A DNA stretch of 64,000 bases from a virus. Shown here piece after piece: positions 40,692-49,260 of this stretch. The translations under genes and the position numbers were made by a program. The stretch is taken from the IMG/VR virus record IMGVR_UViG_3300046008_000242, positions 1 to 64,000 of that record, one strand, 5' to 3'. Each line of letters begins with the position of its first letter. The stretch's first letter is position 1. The notes under the pieces are model-generated. The model was not told the DNA's origin, searched no databases, and was given only the letters and a program-made list of their open reading frames with translations.

Positions 40692-42273
40692 AGAAATCAT
40701 ATACTTCAACTTTATCATCATCAAGACCATCATTAATATATCCTACAGGTAACATTTGTTGGTCGATATAATCCATTTGCTGATTATATAATTCTTTCCT
40801 GATATCGATATCTCCCATATCCTTGACGAAAGAAGTTGAACATAACCAACCAAAAATAACTAATGTCATTATCAAATCATCATGATTCGGAGGATCCGCA
40901 GAATAACTACCTTGTCTTTCGATGAACACAGAAAACTCCTGGATAATATCTGGGTCAAATATCAACAATCTCTTCTCCTCAATCAAAGATTTTAACATCA
41001 TACATCCTTGACGTTTAATCTTCTTGTCCATGTTAATACCCACTTCCATTGTCCCAGAAAACGATTCACATGGTATCTGTCCCTTAGGTGTCTTCTTAAT
41101 GGAAATCAAATTCTCGTATTCTAGATCGTCTTGGAGTATCTGCGCCACCTCCTTGGAACAATTAATCTCAACAATAATAAATGCGTAATTGTATTCCTTA
41201 CCAACTCGATATAATATATTAGGATATAACATAGGGGATATCTTATTATCTCTATACTTACCGACTACCTTGTATGGAAAATTGGTTACATCCATAATTG
41301 TAAATGCAGAGTAATCTCCACCTACACCCTTTGATGTATCTGCCGATATAATATATTGATGTCCTGGTATAGCACCTTCCTGTATATCTAATCCATCTCT
41401 AGAATAGATAAAAGGTATTGCTGACATTGATGATATAGAAGATGAATTAATAAGTGTCGCCGATGAACCCAGAAAACTCATCTCCACTTCTTGCATGTAT
41501 TGTAATTCTCCTAACAATTCTTTCTGTTGTTGAGCCCATTTCTCATCTCTATGTGGATGTTCGCTCCAATGAGCAGAAACTGGTATAAATCCATTTATAC
41601 CAAGTTGAGCTTCATTCCAAAATTTCCACCAATGATTATATCCTAATGGAGTAGACGATAAGATAATTTTCGTTGTTTTACCAGAAGAGATGGTGGGATA
41701 CACAGAAGCGAAGAAGGATTCAGCGATAGCATTAGGAATAATTCCGACTTCGTCTACGTACAGTAAATTCACAGATTTACCTCTGATTCCAGACGCGGAA
41801 GTTGCGGAAGAAAACACTTTAGATCCATTTTCCAATTCAAATGAACCTTTATTCCATTCTTTAACCCCTTGTTGTAACCATTTGGGTAATCCTTCAAACA
41901 TATCTTGGATACGAGACATGATTTCTCTACTGGCTGCTGCCTTATTGGCTAAAATGGCAACTGTTTTGGATTTATTGAAAATTACATAATGTAATATGTA
42001 AGATGCAGTAGTAGTAGTTTTTCCACCCTGACGGAAAAGTTGAATGATAGTCCTGTTATTCTCATGCATAGTGGTTATTATTCGTTCTTGATAACCAAAC
42101 AATTCGAAATGTATCAATCCGTAATCTAATGAAACAATCTTACAATAATTTTTTATAAAATAAATCGGATCTTGTTTACATTTAATGTATTCTTCAATCT
42201 GTTCTTGAGTGAAATCTATCGGGGCATTTGTTGATTTTAAATTAGTGTTGCCATTATATGATAACTCAACCAT
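40690..42273 (-). CDS. 17: Terminase large subunit gp17
   Basis: 527 residues; start at 42273 (MVELSYNGNTNLKSTNAPID) after AAGGAATTGACA. ATPase: IIQLFRQGGKTTTTASYILH (Walker A), LLYVDEVG (Walker B), SSTPLGYNHW (coupling). Nuclease: ISADTSKGVGGDYSAF and NHDDLIMTL acidic residues. It cuts concatemeric DNA and pumps it into the head. The start overlaps the stop of the GIY-YIG gene. Shorter than T4 gp17 (610). Confidence 0.96.
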   Translation of the reverse strand: MVELSYNGNTNLKSTNAPIDFTQEQIEEYIKCKQDPIYFIKNYCKIVSLDYGLIHFELFGYQERIITTMHENNRTIIQLFRQGGKTTTTASYILHYVIFNKSKTVAILANKAAASREIMSRIQDMFEGLPKWLQQGVKEWNKGSFELENGSKVFSSATSASGIRGKSVNLLYVDEVGIIPNAIAESFFASVYPTISSGKTTKIILSSTPLGYNHWWKFWNEAQLGINGFIPVSAHWSEHPHRDEKWAQQQKELLGELQYMQEVEMSFLGSSATLINSSSISSMSAIPFIYSRDGLDIQEGAIPGHQYIISADTSKGVGGDYSAFTIMDVTNFPYKVVGKYRDNKISPMLYPNILYRVGKEYNYAFIIVEINCSKEVAQILQDDLEYENLISIKKTPKGQIPCESFSGTMEVGINMDKKIKRQGCMMLKSLIEEKRLLIFDPDIIQEFSVFIERQGSYSADPPNHDDLIMTLVIFGWLCSTSFVKDMGDIDIRKELYNQQMDYIDQQMLPVGYINDGLDDDKVEVYDF

Positions 42274-43417
42274 TGTCAATTCCTTTGAATGTAATATCGA
42301 ATGTTTTATATACATGTTCTGGATTATCGATATAAAATCTGACTTCTTCCATTAGTGTTTCTAAATTTGCGTCGTTTAAAACTTCTGTCCATCCAAATTC
42401 ACCGTAATCGTCTTTTCTGATTAGATGTTTGTATTTGCGTTTTAATAATTGTTCGGTTTGGAATGCATGATTAATGTCTTCCATTTTCTGAAATAAAACA
42501 ACATTAGATGTATCGATGAGTTGTTTGGTATATCGCTTATAGATACTATCTCTAGACGTAATTCCAATTTTAATTTTATCATCGAACCCAACTACATAGA
42601 AATATCCATCATCGGTTAATTCTCTATTCCATAAAGATTTGTAATTTATTTTCGTTTCGACATTTCTGGATTTGAATAATTCAAATGCTTTATCCTCATC
42701 ACCATTTGTTTTACTCAGAGCCCACTCTAACGAACACGAATCTTTTCTTCTATTAGCGTCATCTATTTCTTCTTGTGGTCTAGAATTTAATGTATTTTGC
42801 CATTTATCTTGTCTTTCTTGCCAAATTAAGAACCCTTCTAACATTCCATGTTTTTCTACACATTTATCTAATGAAAAAGTAGATTGACGTTCAGATAGAA
42901 GTTTTAATGATTCTTCTTCAGAATATCCTTGTTTGGTGTAGTATTGAATTGTTGTGTTGTAATTATCATTTTCCGACATAGTCGTTTTGGCTCGTTCTAT
43001 TACGGAACCTATGGACGAAAGTTTTTCTTCATCTGTTAACTCTTCATATTTAACAAATTTCTTGGAAAATGGAGATAATCTACCACCGTGTTGATATGCT
43101 GGATTTTTATCACCTTTGATTCTATTACATTTAGATACACAAACTATCGGTCCATATTTCTCTCTATATTCTAATTGAGTTAATCCATGGACTTTAGGAT
43201 GTTCTGCTAGATCTCTAGTTCTGAACCCACAGACTCCGCATTCAACATATTCGTCTTTATCCATACCGTCTGGAAAACTAATTCTACTACGTTCTATTGT
43301 CGTTTTCCATCTGGCATCGAATGCTGATTTTTTCTTACATTCATCTGAACATAATTTAACGGAAGTGTGATATGGAGTAAATGTTTTGTTGCAATATGTG
43401 CATTGTTTTTCTTTCAT
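42266..43417 (-). CDS. GIY-YIG (T5orf172-like) homing protein with zinc fingers
   Basis: 383 residues. N-terminus has zinc-binding pairs: CTYCNKTFTPYHTSVKLCSD (CxxC...CxxxC) and ECGVCGFRTRDLAEHPKVHG. A middle module GMLEGFLIWQERQDKWQNTL resembles FGVEEGKIKWELHKDNRK in the gene 39 endonuclease. The C-terminal part YFYVVGFDDKIKIGITSRDS, then IYKRY and FQTEQLLKRKYK fits the T5orf172 branch of GIY-YIG. Inserted just upstream of 17 with 8-bp overlap, next to repeat unit G. Confidence 0.85.
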   Translation of the reverse strand: MKEKQCTYCNKTFTPYHTSVKLCSDECKKKSAFDARWKTTIERSRISFPDGMDKDEYVECGVCGFRTRDLAEHPKVHGLTQLEYREKYGPIVCVSKCNRIKGDKNPAYQHGGRLSPFSKKFVKYEELTDEEKLSSIGSVIERAKTTMSENDNYNTTIQYYTKQGYSEEESLKLLSERQSTFSLDKCVEKHGMLEGFLIWQERQDKWQNTLNSRPQEEIDDANRRKDSCSLEWALSKTNGDEDKAFELFKSRNVETKINYKSLWNRELTDDGYFYVVGFDDKIKIGITSRDSIYKRYTKQLIDTSNVVLFQKMEDINHAFQTEQLLKRKYKHLIRKDDYGEFGWTEVLNDANLETLMEEVRFYIDNPEHVYKTFDITFKGIDNG

Positions 43418-43540
43418 GATTTTATATTTTCTTTATTGTAAAATTATACATATAGAAATGTTCTGTCACCCTTGAATAGTCGTTAATGAATATGTACACT
43501 CAGAAATAATATATCCATTAAGAAGTGTATCAATAACATT

Positions 43541-43871
43541 CATTATTTGTACAATAATCCACTCTAGCGGAACGTTCTGTATATCATCCAATCAACTCTA
43601 TGCCATACAATTTAAACGAGCAGTAGTGAGGATTTATAGATGTCCATTGTATGATTGACATATCGAGAGAGTCTTAAACATTTCTTTCGATGTTTAATGT
43701 ATCGATAAGGTCATCTTAAACATCGAATCAATAATTACTGGAGTCTTAAACTCCTTTCGAAATGGTAGGAACTCCATTATGATAGACTATGTCGATCCTT
43801 TGAGTTATGTTCTAAATGGCATTAATATTACTTTAATGTTTTCTAGTGTCTTCCTCGACTTTATTATACAA
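43541..43871 (+). repeat. Dispersed intergenic repeat, unit G
   Basis: Blocks: ATTATTTGTACAATAATCCA, GGAACGTTCTGTATATCATC, CAACTCTATGCCATACAATT, CTTTCGATGTTTAATGTATC, CCATTATGATAGACTATGTC, GAGTTATGTTCTAAATGGCA, CCTCGACTTTATTATACAAC. Followed by a strong plus-strand terminator. Same orientation as E and F. Confidence 0.85.
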
Positions 43872-43911
43872 CATTCATTTAATCAATATTCCCATATAAA
43901 ATACTCGAAAC

Positions 43912-43952
43912 AAAATCCCGTCAGATTTAAAGTTCTGACGGGATTTTTATTG
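43912..43952 (+). terminator. Terminator following unit G (plus strand)
   Basis: Perfect 11-bp stem ATCCCGTCAGA (43915-43925) / TCTGACGGGAT (43934-43944), then TTTTTATTGG. The clearest evidence that the repeat units in this cluster are plus-strand transcription units. Confidence 0.85.
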
Positions 43953-43992
43953 GATACAATTTACATTATTTCAACATATAACATTCCTTAGA

Positions 43993-44090
43993 ACATCCAT
44001 TATTTGCTCGTTAATGGACTCTAGTGGAACGTTCTATATACAGAGCAATCAACTCTATGTCATGTAAAATAAACGTTGTATAATGTCCAA
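43993..44090 (+). repeat. Dispersed intergenic repeat, unit H (truncated)
   Basis: Only the first ~100 bp of a unit: ATTATTTGCTCGTTAATGGA, CTCTAGTGGAACGTTC, CAACTCTATGTCATGTAAAA. It breaks off at the stop codon of the gene ending at 44091, so the remainder was lost or never present. Confidence 0.8.
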
Positions 44091-44489
44091 TTATTTGCCA
44101 TCTACATAGGTTTTATATTCTTCAACAAGAAACGACATAGCTTCTTTACCCTTAGTTGATTTAAAGAAGATAGGAATATGACTGGCGATGACTGGGTCGG
44201 ACAACCATTTTAATTGTTCTGGATTTAAGACAGATGCGGCAAATTCATTTATCTTTTGTTCCAATTCAGAAACAGGAGGTTTAGGTTGTTCTACTGGAGT
44301 AGAGGGTTGTTGAGTATTTAATATCTTTTGTAATTCTTCTTGGACTGATTTTTGTACCATTTCTTGGATATTTGGTGAACTGGGAATTCCTCCTCCAATA
44401 TTATAATGATTATTCGATTGTTGTTGTTTCAATACATCTAATTGTTGTTGGAGAGCATCAATGTTTAACGGAGATAACGGATTGTACAT
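44091..44489 (-). CDS. Hypothetical protein upstream of gene 17, 132 aa
   Basis: Starts MYNPLSPLNIDALQQQLDVL; glutamine-rich helix, proline linker (TPVEQPKPPVSELEQ), then a helical end IASHIPIFFKSTKGKEAMSF. In T4 gene 16 (small terminase) is just before 17, but I see no small-terminase motif; a virion or scaffold role is equally possible. Confidence 0.6.
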   Translation of the reverse strand: MYNPLSPLNIDALQQQLDVLKQQQSNNHYNIGGGIPSSPNIQEMVQKSVQEELQKILNTQQPSTPVEQPKPPVSELEQKINEFAASVLNPEQLKWLSDPVIASHIPIFFKSTKGKEAMSFLVEEYKTYVDGK

Positions 44490-44544
44490 AATATATGTCC
44501 TGTAATGTTTTAGATAAAATTATTTACATGAAATTTTACACAAT

Positions 44545-44571
44545 AAAAAAGGAGCCACTAGAGCTCCTTAG
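44545..44571 (-). terminator. Terminator of the 44638-45558 gene
   Basis: AAGGAGC / GCTCCTT arms (44549-44569), loop TCTAGTG, followed by TTTTATTG on the minus strand with a run of six T including the stem end. Confidence 0.85.
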
Positions 44572-44637
44572 ATAATGACTTTAATCCGTATCTTATTATG
44601 GATACATTTAATTCCTTGTCATTTATGGTTTCAGAAG

Positions 44638-45558
44638 TTAAACTGCAACTTGTCCCATTGAGTTTCCCGTCATTCTACCAGTATTAACAACAGTTTGTGT
44701 CTGAGTTTGGATATGAGCCAAAGCAGCAGCCAAACCACTAGAGATATTGGCAATTTGTTGTTGTTGAGATTGTTGCGCAAGAGCATTTGCCACGGCTGTT
44801 GCATTATTATTGTTATTGATAATAATGTCATGAGATGCTCTATCGTTACGACGATCACCTAATGCTTCAGCTAATTTGTTTTCAGCTACTGTAATCTGAC
44901 GATTTAGATCCGCTGTATTGATATTAGAAATCATATCGCGAGTTCTATCGCCATCTGTTGTAATCGCTTGTAATGTTCTATAAGCTGATTCCAAACCAGT
45001 AACTTCGGCTCTATGTGTTGCATTCAAGTTTGCTACATTAGACGCATTGATTGCATCGCCTAATTGATGGATACCTGAGTTGATGTTATTAGCCAATGCG
45101 TTCATATTACTATTGACATCAGCGGCGAGAGCTGCTTGTCCGGACATAATATTGGCATGACCATTAACATTAGTCAATGTTGAATCCATGATACTAGAAG
45201 TCAAAGCAGTTTGACCTTGTAATGTAGCAACAGTTTGACTTAAATTAGCAGCTGCCACTGCCGCTTGGGTGGCACCAGCAGATGTAGCGATATCCTTACC
45301 AAGATGATTTACGTCTTGTGTTAATATCTGAGTTGAAGTTGCCAATTGTTGTTGATTCAACGCTTGTAATACATCAGCATTGCGATTATGTAACATGCCA
45401 TCTCCATATCCCATCATCCCGTTACCATTTCCGAATCCATTACCCGTTAGACGAGGTAATAAAGAACCTAACAATACAGCACCTAAAGTACCACCACCAA
45501 ACATGCCGTCGTTAGAACCAGTTTGGATAGGTAAGATTGTAGAAGCAACATCAGCCAT
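44638..45558 (-). CDS. Probable virion protein, Gly-rich start and helical body, 306 aa
   Basis: Starts MADVASTILPIQTGSNDGMF, followed by GGGTLGAVLLGSLLPRL and GNGFGNGNGMMGYGDGM. The body is alanine/asparagine-rich helices (AAVAAANLSQTVATLQGQTA, INASNVANLNATHRAEV) and a polar QQSQQQQ stretch. Such proteins are abundant in virions of some T4-like phages but lack a named function. A perfect T4-type late box TATAAATA is 78 bp upstream of the ATG and a terminator follows, so it is a separately expressed late gene. Confidence 0.7.
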   Translation of the reverse strand: MADVASTILPIQTGSNDGMFGGGTLGAVLLGSLLPRLTGNGFGNGNGMMGYGDGMLHNRNADVLQALNQQQLATSTQILTQDVNHLGKDIATSAGATQAAVAAANLSQTVATLQGQTALTSSIMDSTLTNVNGHANIMSGQAALAADVNSNMNALANNINSGIHQLGDAINASNVANLNATHRAEVTGLESAYRTLQAITTDGDRTRDMISNINTADLNRQITVAENKLAEALGDRRNDRASHDIIINNNNNATAVANALAQQSQQQQIANISSGLAAALAHIQTQTQTVVNTGRMTGNSMGQVAV

Positions 45559-45635
45559 TTTAATTCTCCTGGAAAGGATAGAGGATAGGATCCATTTTCA
45601 TGTATCCTTATTTGTAGAAAAGGTATCTACATATT

Positions 45636-45643
45636 TATTTATA
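45636..45643 (-). promoter_or_regulatory. T4-type late promoter box TATAAATA
   Basis: Exact T4 late -10 element on the minus strand upstream of the 44638-45558 gene, in the only sizeable gap before it. In T4 such boxes need gp55 and the gp45 clamp. Confidence 0.7.
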
Positions 45644-45660
45644 AAAATGGAGATTTCAAT

Positions 45661-46470
45661 TTACAATTCTGGACAATATTGGTATTGGATTAAAACGGAT
45701 TTTGTATCCCATTTATCGCCTAGATCTTTGATGATGAATGTCTTACCAGTTTCATCTGATGTATCTAATTCAATTTCTGCATCATGTACAACGAGTTCAT
45801 CTTCAATAGAATCATCGAAATGTCTAACAAGACCAAAATTACCAACTCCATCTAAACCAGAAATTGGAGCATATGTTAATTTGATTTTATCTTTATTGAT
45901 TGTAACAAATTCTTTCTTAGGTTTAGAACCACCTTTCAATGCAACTGAATCTGCGTATTTCATTAGAATTTGTTCTAATTCCGTAATGGAATCAATACGT
46001 TCTTTCATTTCTGATTCAATCAAATCTTTCAACTCATTATCTGATTCTAATCTTTCATCCACTTCTTCTTTCAATTTAGAAGTAGCTGCTTGGTATAATG
46101 ATTTAATTGCTCCTTCGAGGTTTAAATCAGCTGCTTTAAATTCTTCCAAAATCTTTGTTAACATAATAATTGATTGAGGATCTGAATTAGAGATGATACT
46201 GTTGATTTGAGATTGTAATGCATTATCACTAGATAATCTTTCCGACTTCTCCAATTCATCCGCAGATGTTCTTGCATCAATTTCTTCCGAAAATGCAGAA
46301 AGTATTTCTTCTTCAACTTTAATTGCTCTAGATGATTCTTCCAAGATGGTCTTCGATAATTGAATATCAGAAGAAGATCTAATCTCGGCTTCCTCATCAA
46401 CAATTTGTTTAACTCCATCAAACCTAGCATGTAATTTGTGGATATTATTCGAATGGTACTGTACAATTAT
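45661..46470 (-). CDS. Coiled-coil virion-type protein lacking an ATG start
   Basis: The reading frame is open from 46488 to 45661. It codes for a long charged helical part (KQIVDEEAEIRSSSDIQLSK, RLESDNELKDLIESEMKERI) and a beta-rich C-terminal domain (FIIKDLGDKWDTKSVLIQYQ). No ATG or GTG starts the helical region; GGAG at 46479-46482 has ATA at 46470 or ATT at 46467 at suitable spacing, and TTG at 46344 is a late alternative. Probably a tail fibre or whisker-like protein, with a rare start or a base error near 46480. Confidence 0.6.
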   Translation of the reverse strand: MIVQYHSNNIHKLHARFDGVKQIVDEEAEIRSSSDIQLSKTILEESSRAIKVEEEILSAFSEEIDARTSADELEKSERLSSDNALQSQINSIISNSDPQSIIMLTKILEEFKAADLNLEGAIKSLYQAATSKLKEEVDERLESDNELKDLIESEMKERIDSITELEQILMKYADSVALKGGSKPKKEFVTINKDKIKLTYAPISGLDGVGNFGLVRHFDDSIEDELVVHDAEIELDTSDETGKTFIIKDLGDKWDTKSVLIQYQYCPEL

Positions 46471-46546
46471 TTGTATTACTCCGAAAGATTATGTTAGAAA
46501 TTACGTAAGTTCTAACTTCCTGAACAACAATAGAAACTTTTAAACT

Positions 46547-47281
46547 CTATGGATTCATTAATGTTGAGAACCAATAATCTTCAGATAGATTATCAGGAAC
46601 ATCTTCCTTGTTGACGGCAGATGTTCTATAATGTTCACTTTGTATGGGTAAATTAACGTTGACGTGTTTAATGACACTGGATGTTGCTATCGAACCAAAT
46701 AACTCCAATTTTAGTGTGAACGAGAATGTATGGATGATTTCCCTACGAGCAGAAATTTCATTTTCATAATTATCATCTACGGTAACTGAATTTAATATAA
46801 TTGGTACATCCTTAACAACATTCATTTCTGGAACAGCATTTATGGAAATGGTATAATTTGGAGTGAACATCGGCAATATCTTTTCCATTACAACTAGACC
46901 ATCTTCTATGGTTTTTGTAATCAGATATAACGATACATCCAAATTATACGGAACGCCAGAATATTGTATATTTGATGTAAGATTTTGGTTTGTGTTACCT
47001 AATCTATTATTCTTATTGACCTTTCTTGTAGAATCGTATGAATAATTTGTAATCTCAAATGCCAATCTCGGTAATGTAATCTGGGTGTTATTAGTCTGAG
47101 AAGCGTCTTGCTCCGTTCTTGTTACCCATTTTTCTTTGTTAGAATAAGCAATGGGTACATTAACAGTCTGTATTAAATTACCATTGTTGTCCTTACGTTC
47201 TATCTGGATACCAGAAAATAGTTTGCCGAAGGATGCAATGGTCTTCTTAATGATAGCAGGATAATATGATGATTGAAACAT
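46547..47281 (-). CDS. 15: Tail sheath stabiliser gp15
   Basis: 244 residues. Typical gp15 pattern: YYPAIIKKTIASFGKLFSGIQIER, PIAYSNKEKWVTRTE, TLPRLAFEITNYSYDSTRK and GVPYNLDVSLYLITKTIEDGLVVMEKILPMFTP. It caps the tail and joins it to the neck. It precedes gp14 and gp13 genes in the neck module, overlapping 14 by one base. Confidence 0.9.
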   Translation of the reverse strand: MFQSSYYPAIIKKTIASFGKLFSGIQIERKDNNGNLIQTVNVPIAYSNKEKWVTRTEQDASQTNNTQITLPRLAFEITNYSYDSTRKVNKNNRLGNTNQNLTSNIQYSGVPYNLDVSLYLITKTIEDGLVVMEKILPMFTPNYTISINAVPEMNVVKDVPIILNSVTVDDNYENEISARREIIHTFSFTLKLELFGSIATSSVIKHVNVNLPIQSEHYRTSAVNKEDVPDNLSEDYWFSTLMNP

Positions 47282-47934
47282 TAGAATCCCCCGAAAGGAT
47301 CTAATTCTGAAAAAATCGCATCAGTTCCATGAGAGATTAAACTAGAATTATCACCAAATGAATCTGGGGTTTCCACAGGATTAGATGATGTTTCATCATA
47401 CGTCTTCAATGATTCAAATACGTCAATGTTATTATCTCCAGTGGAGAAACGTTCTGATGAGTATTGGAATAATTCAACAGATAATTTATAGACGTAGAGT
47501 TTTCCTAATTGGTAGAATGGATCCTGATGATTAACAAATTTAATCTCAAATAATCCACCAGTCAACGGGAAATAGATTAAATCACCTTCCGCTGGTCTAT
47601 CTGGGATAATGGTCTGACCGTATCTACCAACAAGATTTCTCCATTCTTTCCTTGCGATAACCAATGTTGCAGTCTGTTCAATTGTTAATCCAAATTTAGA
47701 TTGCATATAACTTGAACCCTCAAATCCGTCCACGCTCTCAAAATATGTTACCACAGGATAAGCATTTTTGAATTCGGATAATCTATCTTCACCTAGGATA
47801 TCGTCTTTGGCGACTAACGATCTAGGAATGTATGACATATCTTGACCGTATATGTTAATAGATTCTATAATTATATCTTCAAGTATATCTCTCTCTGGAC
47901 CAGTACCCATTGTAAAATAGGAATTTCTTGGCAT
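47281..47934 (-). CDS. 14: Neck protein gp14
   Basis: 217 residues. Recognised by RNSYFTMGTGPERDILEDII, IYGQDMSYIPRSLVAKDDILGED and the FPLTGGLFEIKFVNHQDPFYQLGKLYVYKLSVELFQYSSE segment. With gp13 it closes the filled head and forms the neck. Between 13 and 15 as expected. Confidence 0.93.
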   Translation of the reverse strand: MPRNSYFTMGTGPERDILEDIIIESINIYGQDMSYIPRSLVAKDDILGEDRLSEFKNAYPVVTYFESVDGFEGSSYMQSKFGLTIEQTATLVIARKEWRNLVGRYGQTIIPDRPAEGDLIYFPLTGGLFEIKFVNHQDPFYQLGKLYVYKLSVELFQYSSERFSTGDNNIDVFESLKTYDETSSNPVETPDSFGDNSSLISHGTDAIFSELDPFGGF

Positions 47935-47943
47935 TTAAAACTC

Positions 47944-48672
47944 CTATCCAATGAATAATGATGCTGGAGATTGTTCATCAACTAATTGTTGTTCCAATTC
48001 CTTCTGTTCAGAATACGCTGTATCGTAAATACTCTGACCATCAATAGAAACACCGCCTGGTAATAACATATTACTGAATTTAGATAAATTAGAACCCCAT
48101 TGTTTCTTAAACAGAGCAGTAACATATAATTTCAACCATGGATCGTTAAACATTCTGGTTTCAATTTCTGGATCTATTAATTGGTATCCATCGATTACAA
48201 TCCAAGAACCAACTGTTAATTTAGACCAATTTGTATCAAGATATAATTTACCATTATTCTTATTGAATCTAATTAATATCTGACCGGCAAGAACATGGTC
48301 AATCAATTGTAGATGATTCATTGTAATCTGATAATCAGACAATGATGCTGTATTAAGATTGGCGATGATATCAAGTCTGTATTGGGTTTCAAAATTCAAT
48401 AATTGGTCGCGAGATGAATAATTGAATGAGAAGATTCTGGTTACACCTCTAACATCGTAAGGTAAATTGATGTATTTGTTATCGAAGTCTTCTTGTGTAA
48501 TCTGATGTTTTAGATACATTCGTTCTAATCCATCATAATGGTACATCGAGTAATATTGTAATGCCTCGTCGATCCTATCTTCAAGTTGTTCATCCGCCAC
48601 ATTAATTTCAATAACAGGAGCACCCAACGTTCTAAGACAGTATTGTTTTAATTGTTCTCTTGATTGAATCAT
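47944..48672 (-). CDS. 13: Neck protein gp13
   Basis: 242 residues. Start taken at 48672 (MIQSREQLKQYCLRTLGAPV), which overlaps the stop of the upstream gene; the frame is open further but only with a TTG. Seen: INVADEQLEDRIDEALQYYSMYHYDG, VRGVTRIF, WIVIDGYQLIDPE and WLKLYVTALFKKQWGSNLSKF, all gp13 hallmarks. Confidence 0.93.
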   Translation of the reverse strand: MIQSREQLKQYCLRTLGAPVIEINVADEQLEDRIDEALQYYSMYHYDGLERMYLKHQITQEDFDNKYINLPYDVRGVTRIFSFNYSSRDQLLNFETQYRLDIIANLNTASLSDYQITMNHLQLIDHVLAGQILIRFNKNNGKLYLDTNWSKLTVGSWIVIDGYQLIDPEIETRMFNDPWLKLYVTALFKKQWGSNLSKFSNMLLPGGVSIDGQSIYDTAYSEQKELEQQLVDEQSPASLFIG

Positions 48673-48914
48673 TTTGGTGTTGTTTCCGATAATGTTTTTA
48701 ACCAAGCCACGGCCAAAGAGATTGCTAGATTGATGATGAAATTAGAAATATCTCCAAATAAGAATTTAATATCATCCATAACCTTTTGATGTTTTTCATG
48801 ATTTGGTAAATCTCTAGATTCCATGTCATTAACAAACATTTTAACATCAGACCATAATTGTTTATCTAATAATAATTTGGCAGCAGAATTGATTGCAATT
48901 GTTTTAATTTTCAT
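48669..48914 (-). CDS. Small helical protein of the lysis-type module, 81 aa
   Basis: Reads MKIKTIAINSAAKLLLDKQL, a helical middle, then IINLAISLAVAWLKTL, a hydrophobic helix near the end. Small proteins of this pattern occur beside holin genes in T4-like phages. Stop overlaps the gene 13 start. A role as an inner-membrane lysis partner is possible but unproven. Confidence 0.6.
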   Translation of the reverse strand: MKIKTIAINSAAKLLLDKQLWSDVKMFVNDMESRDLPNHEKHQKVMDDIKFLFGDISNFIINLAISLAVAWLKTLSETTPK

Positions 48915-49063
48915 TTATATATTCCTACATTGTATACCAACATTTGCTCCTGTTATATTTGAATAATCAGAATCTGTTTGTATGTTATAAATTCTTGGTG
49001 AACATTTTTCTTGGATAGAAGAACATCCTGTTAGGTCAATAACAGGATGATTATCTTTATCAT
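48915..49063 (-). pseudogene. Spanin-like lipoprotein ORF interrupted by one frame change
   Basis: ATG at 49063 overlaps the holin-like gene's stop (ATGA) and reads MIKIIILLLT, then stops at 49031. Shifting back one base at about 49035 continues as LTGCSSIQEKCSPRIYNIQT to a stop at 48915. Together they make a lipoprotein signal peptide with lipobox LTGC and a short periplasmic chain, as in Rz1-type outer-membrane spanins. Either -1 recoding, mutation, or a sequence error. Confidence 0.55.
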
Positions 49064-49260
49064 TTTGAGAACCCTTCGATCTTAGATTCTGGCGCACCTT
49101 CTGCGGTAAACACTGCCAACACCCCAAATATCATTGTTGCCACGTTCATCCAATTATTGTATGTTTCTTCTTGTACATGAAATGTAGTCAATAAAAACAT
49201 AATGGCGATATGCGAACTCGGTTCTCTTAGACGATTGAAAATGTAAATCAATTTGGACAT
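49060..49260 (-). CDS. Holin-like membrane protein, 66 aa
   Basis: Reads MSKLIYIFNRLREPSSHIAI, then MFLLTTFHVQ and WMNVATMIFGVLAVFTAEGA: the REPS start, two hydrophobic segments, and FGVLAVF...EG are typical of small phage holins. It would open the inner membrane for the endolysin at 1738-2208. Stop overlaps the spanin-like start. Confidence 0.7.
   Translation of the reverse strand: MSKLIYIFNRLREPSSHIAIMFLLTTFHVQEETYNNWMNVATMIFGVLAVFTAEGAPESKIEGFSK

Noticed and set aside
44545-44571. A degenerate ninth repeat unit (CCACTAGAGCTC shared with unit E)
   Set aside because: Only this 12-bp word is shared and it forms the loop and arm of an ordinary terminator; no other unit block is nearby.
45380-46177. 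Long plus-strand open frame
   Set aside because: It is the shadow of the minus-strand genes 44638-45558 and 45661-46470; composition is unlike protein and packing contradicts it.
46158-46466. Alternative minus-strand frame over the start of the coiled-coil gene
   Set aside because: Overlaps the coding-like frame throughout, starts with TTG and gives basic low-quality protein sequence.
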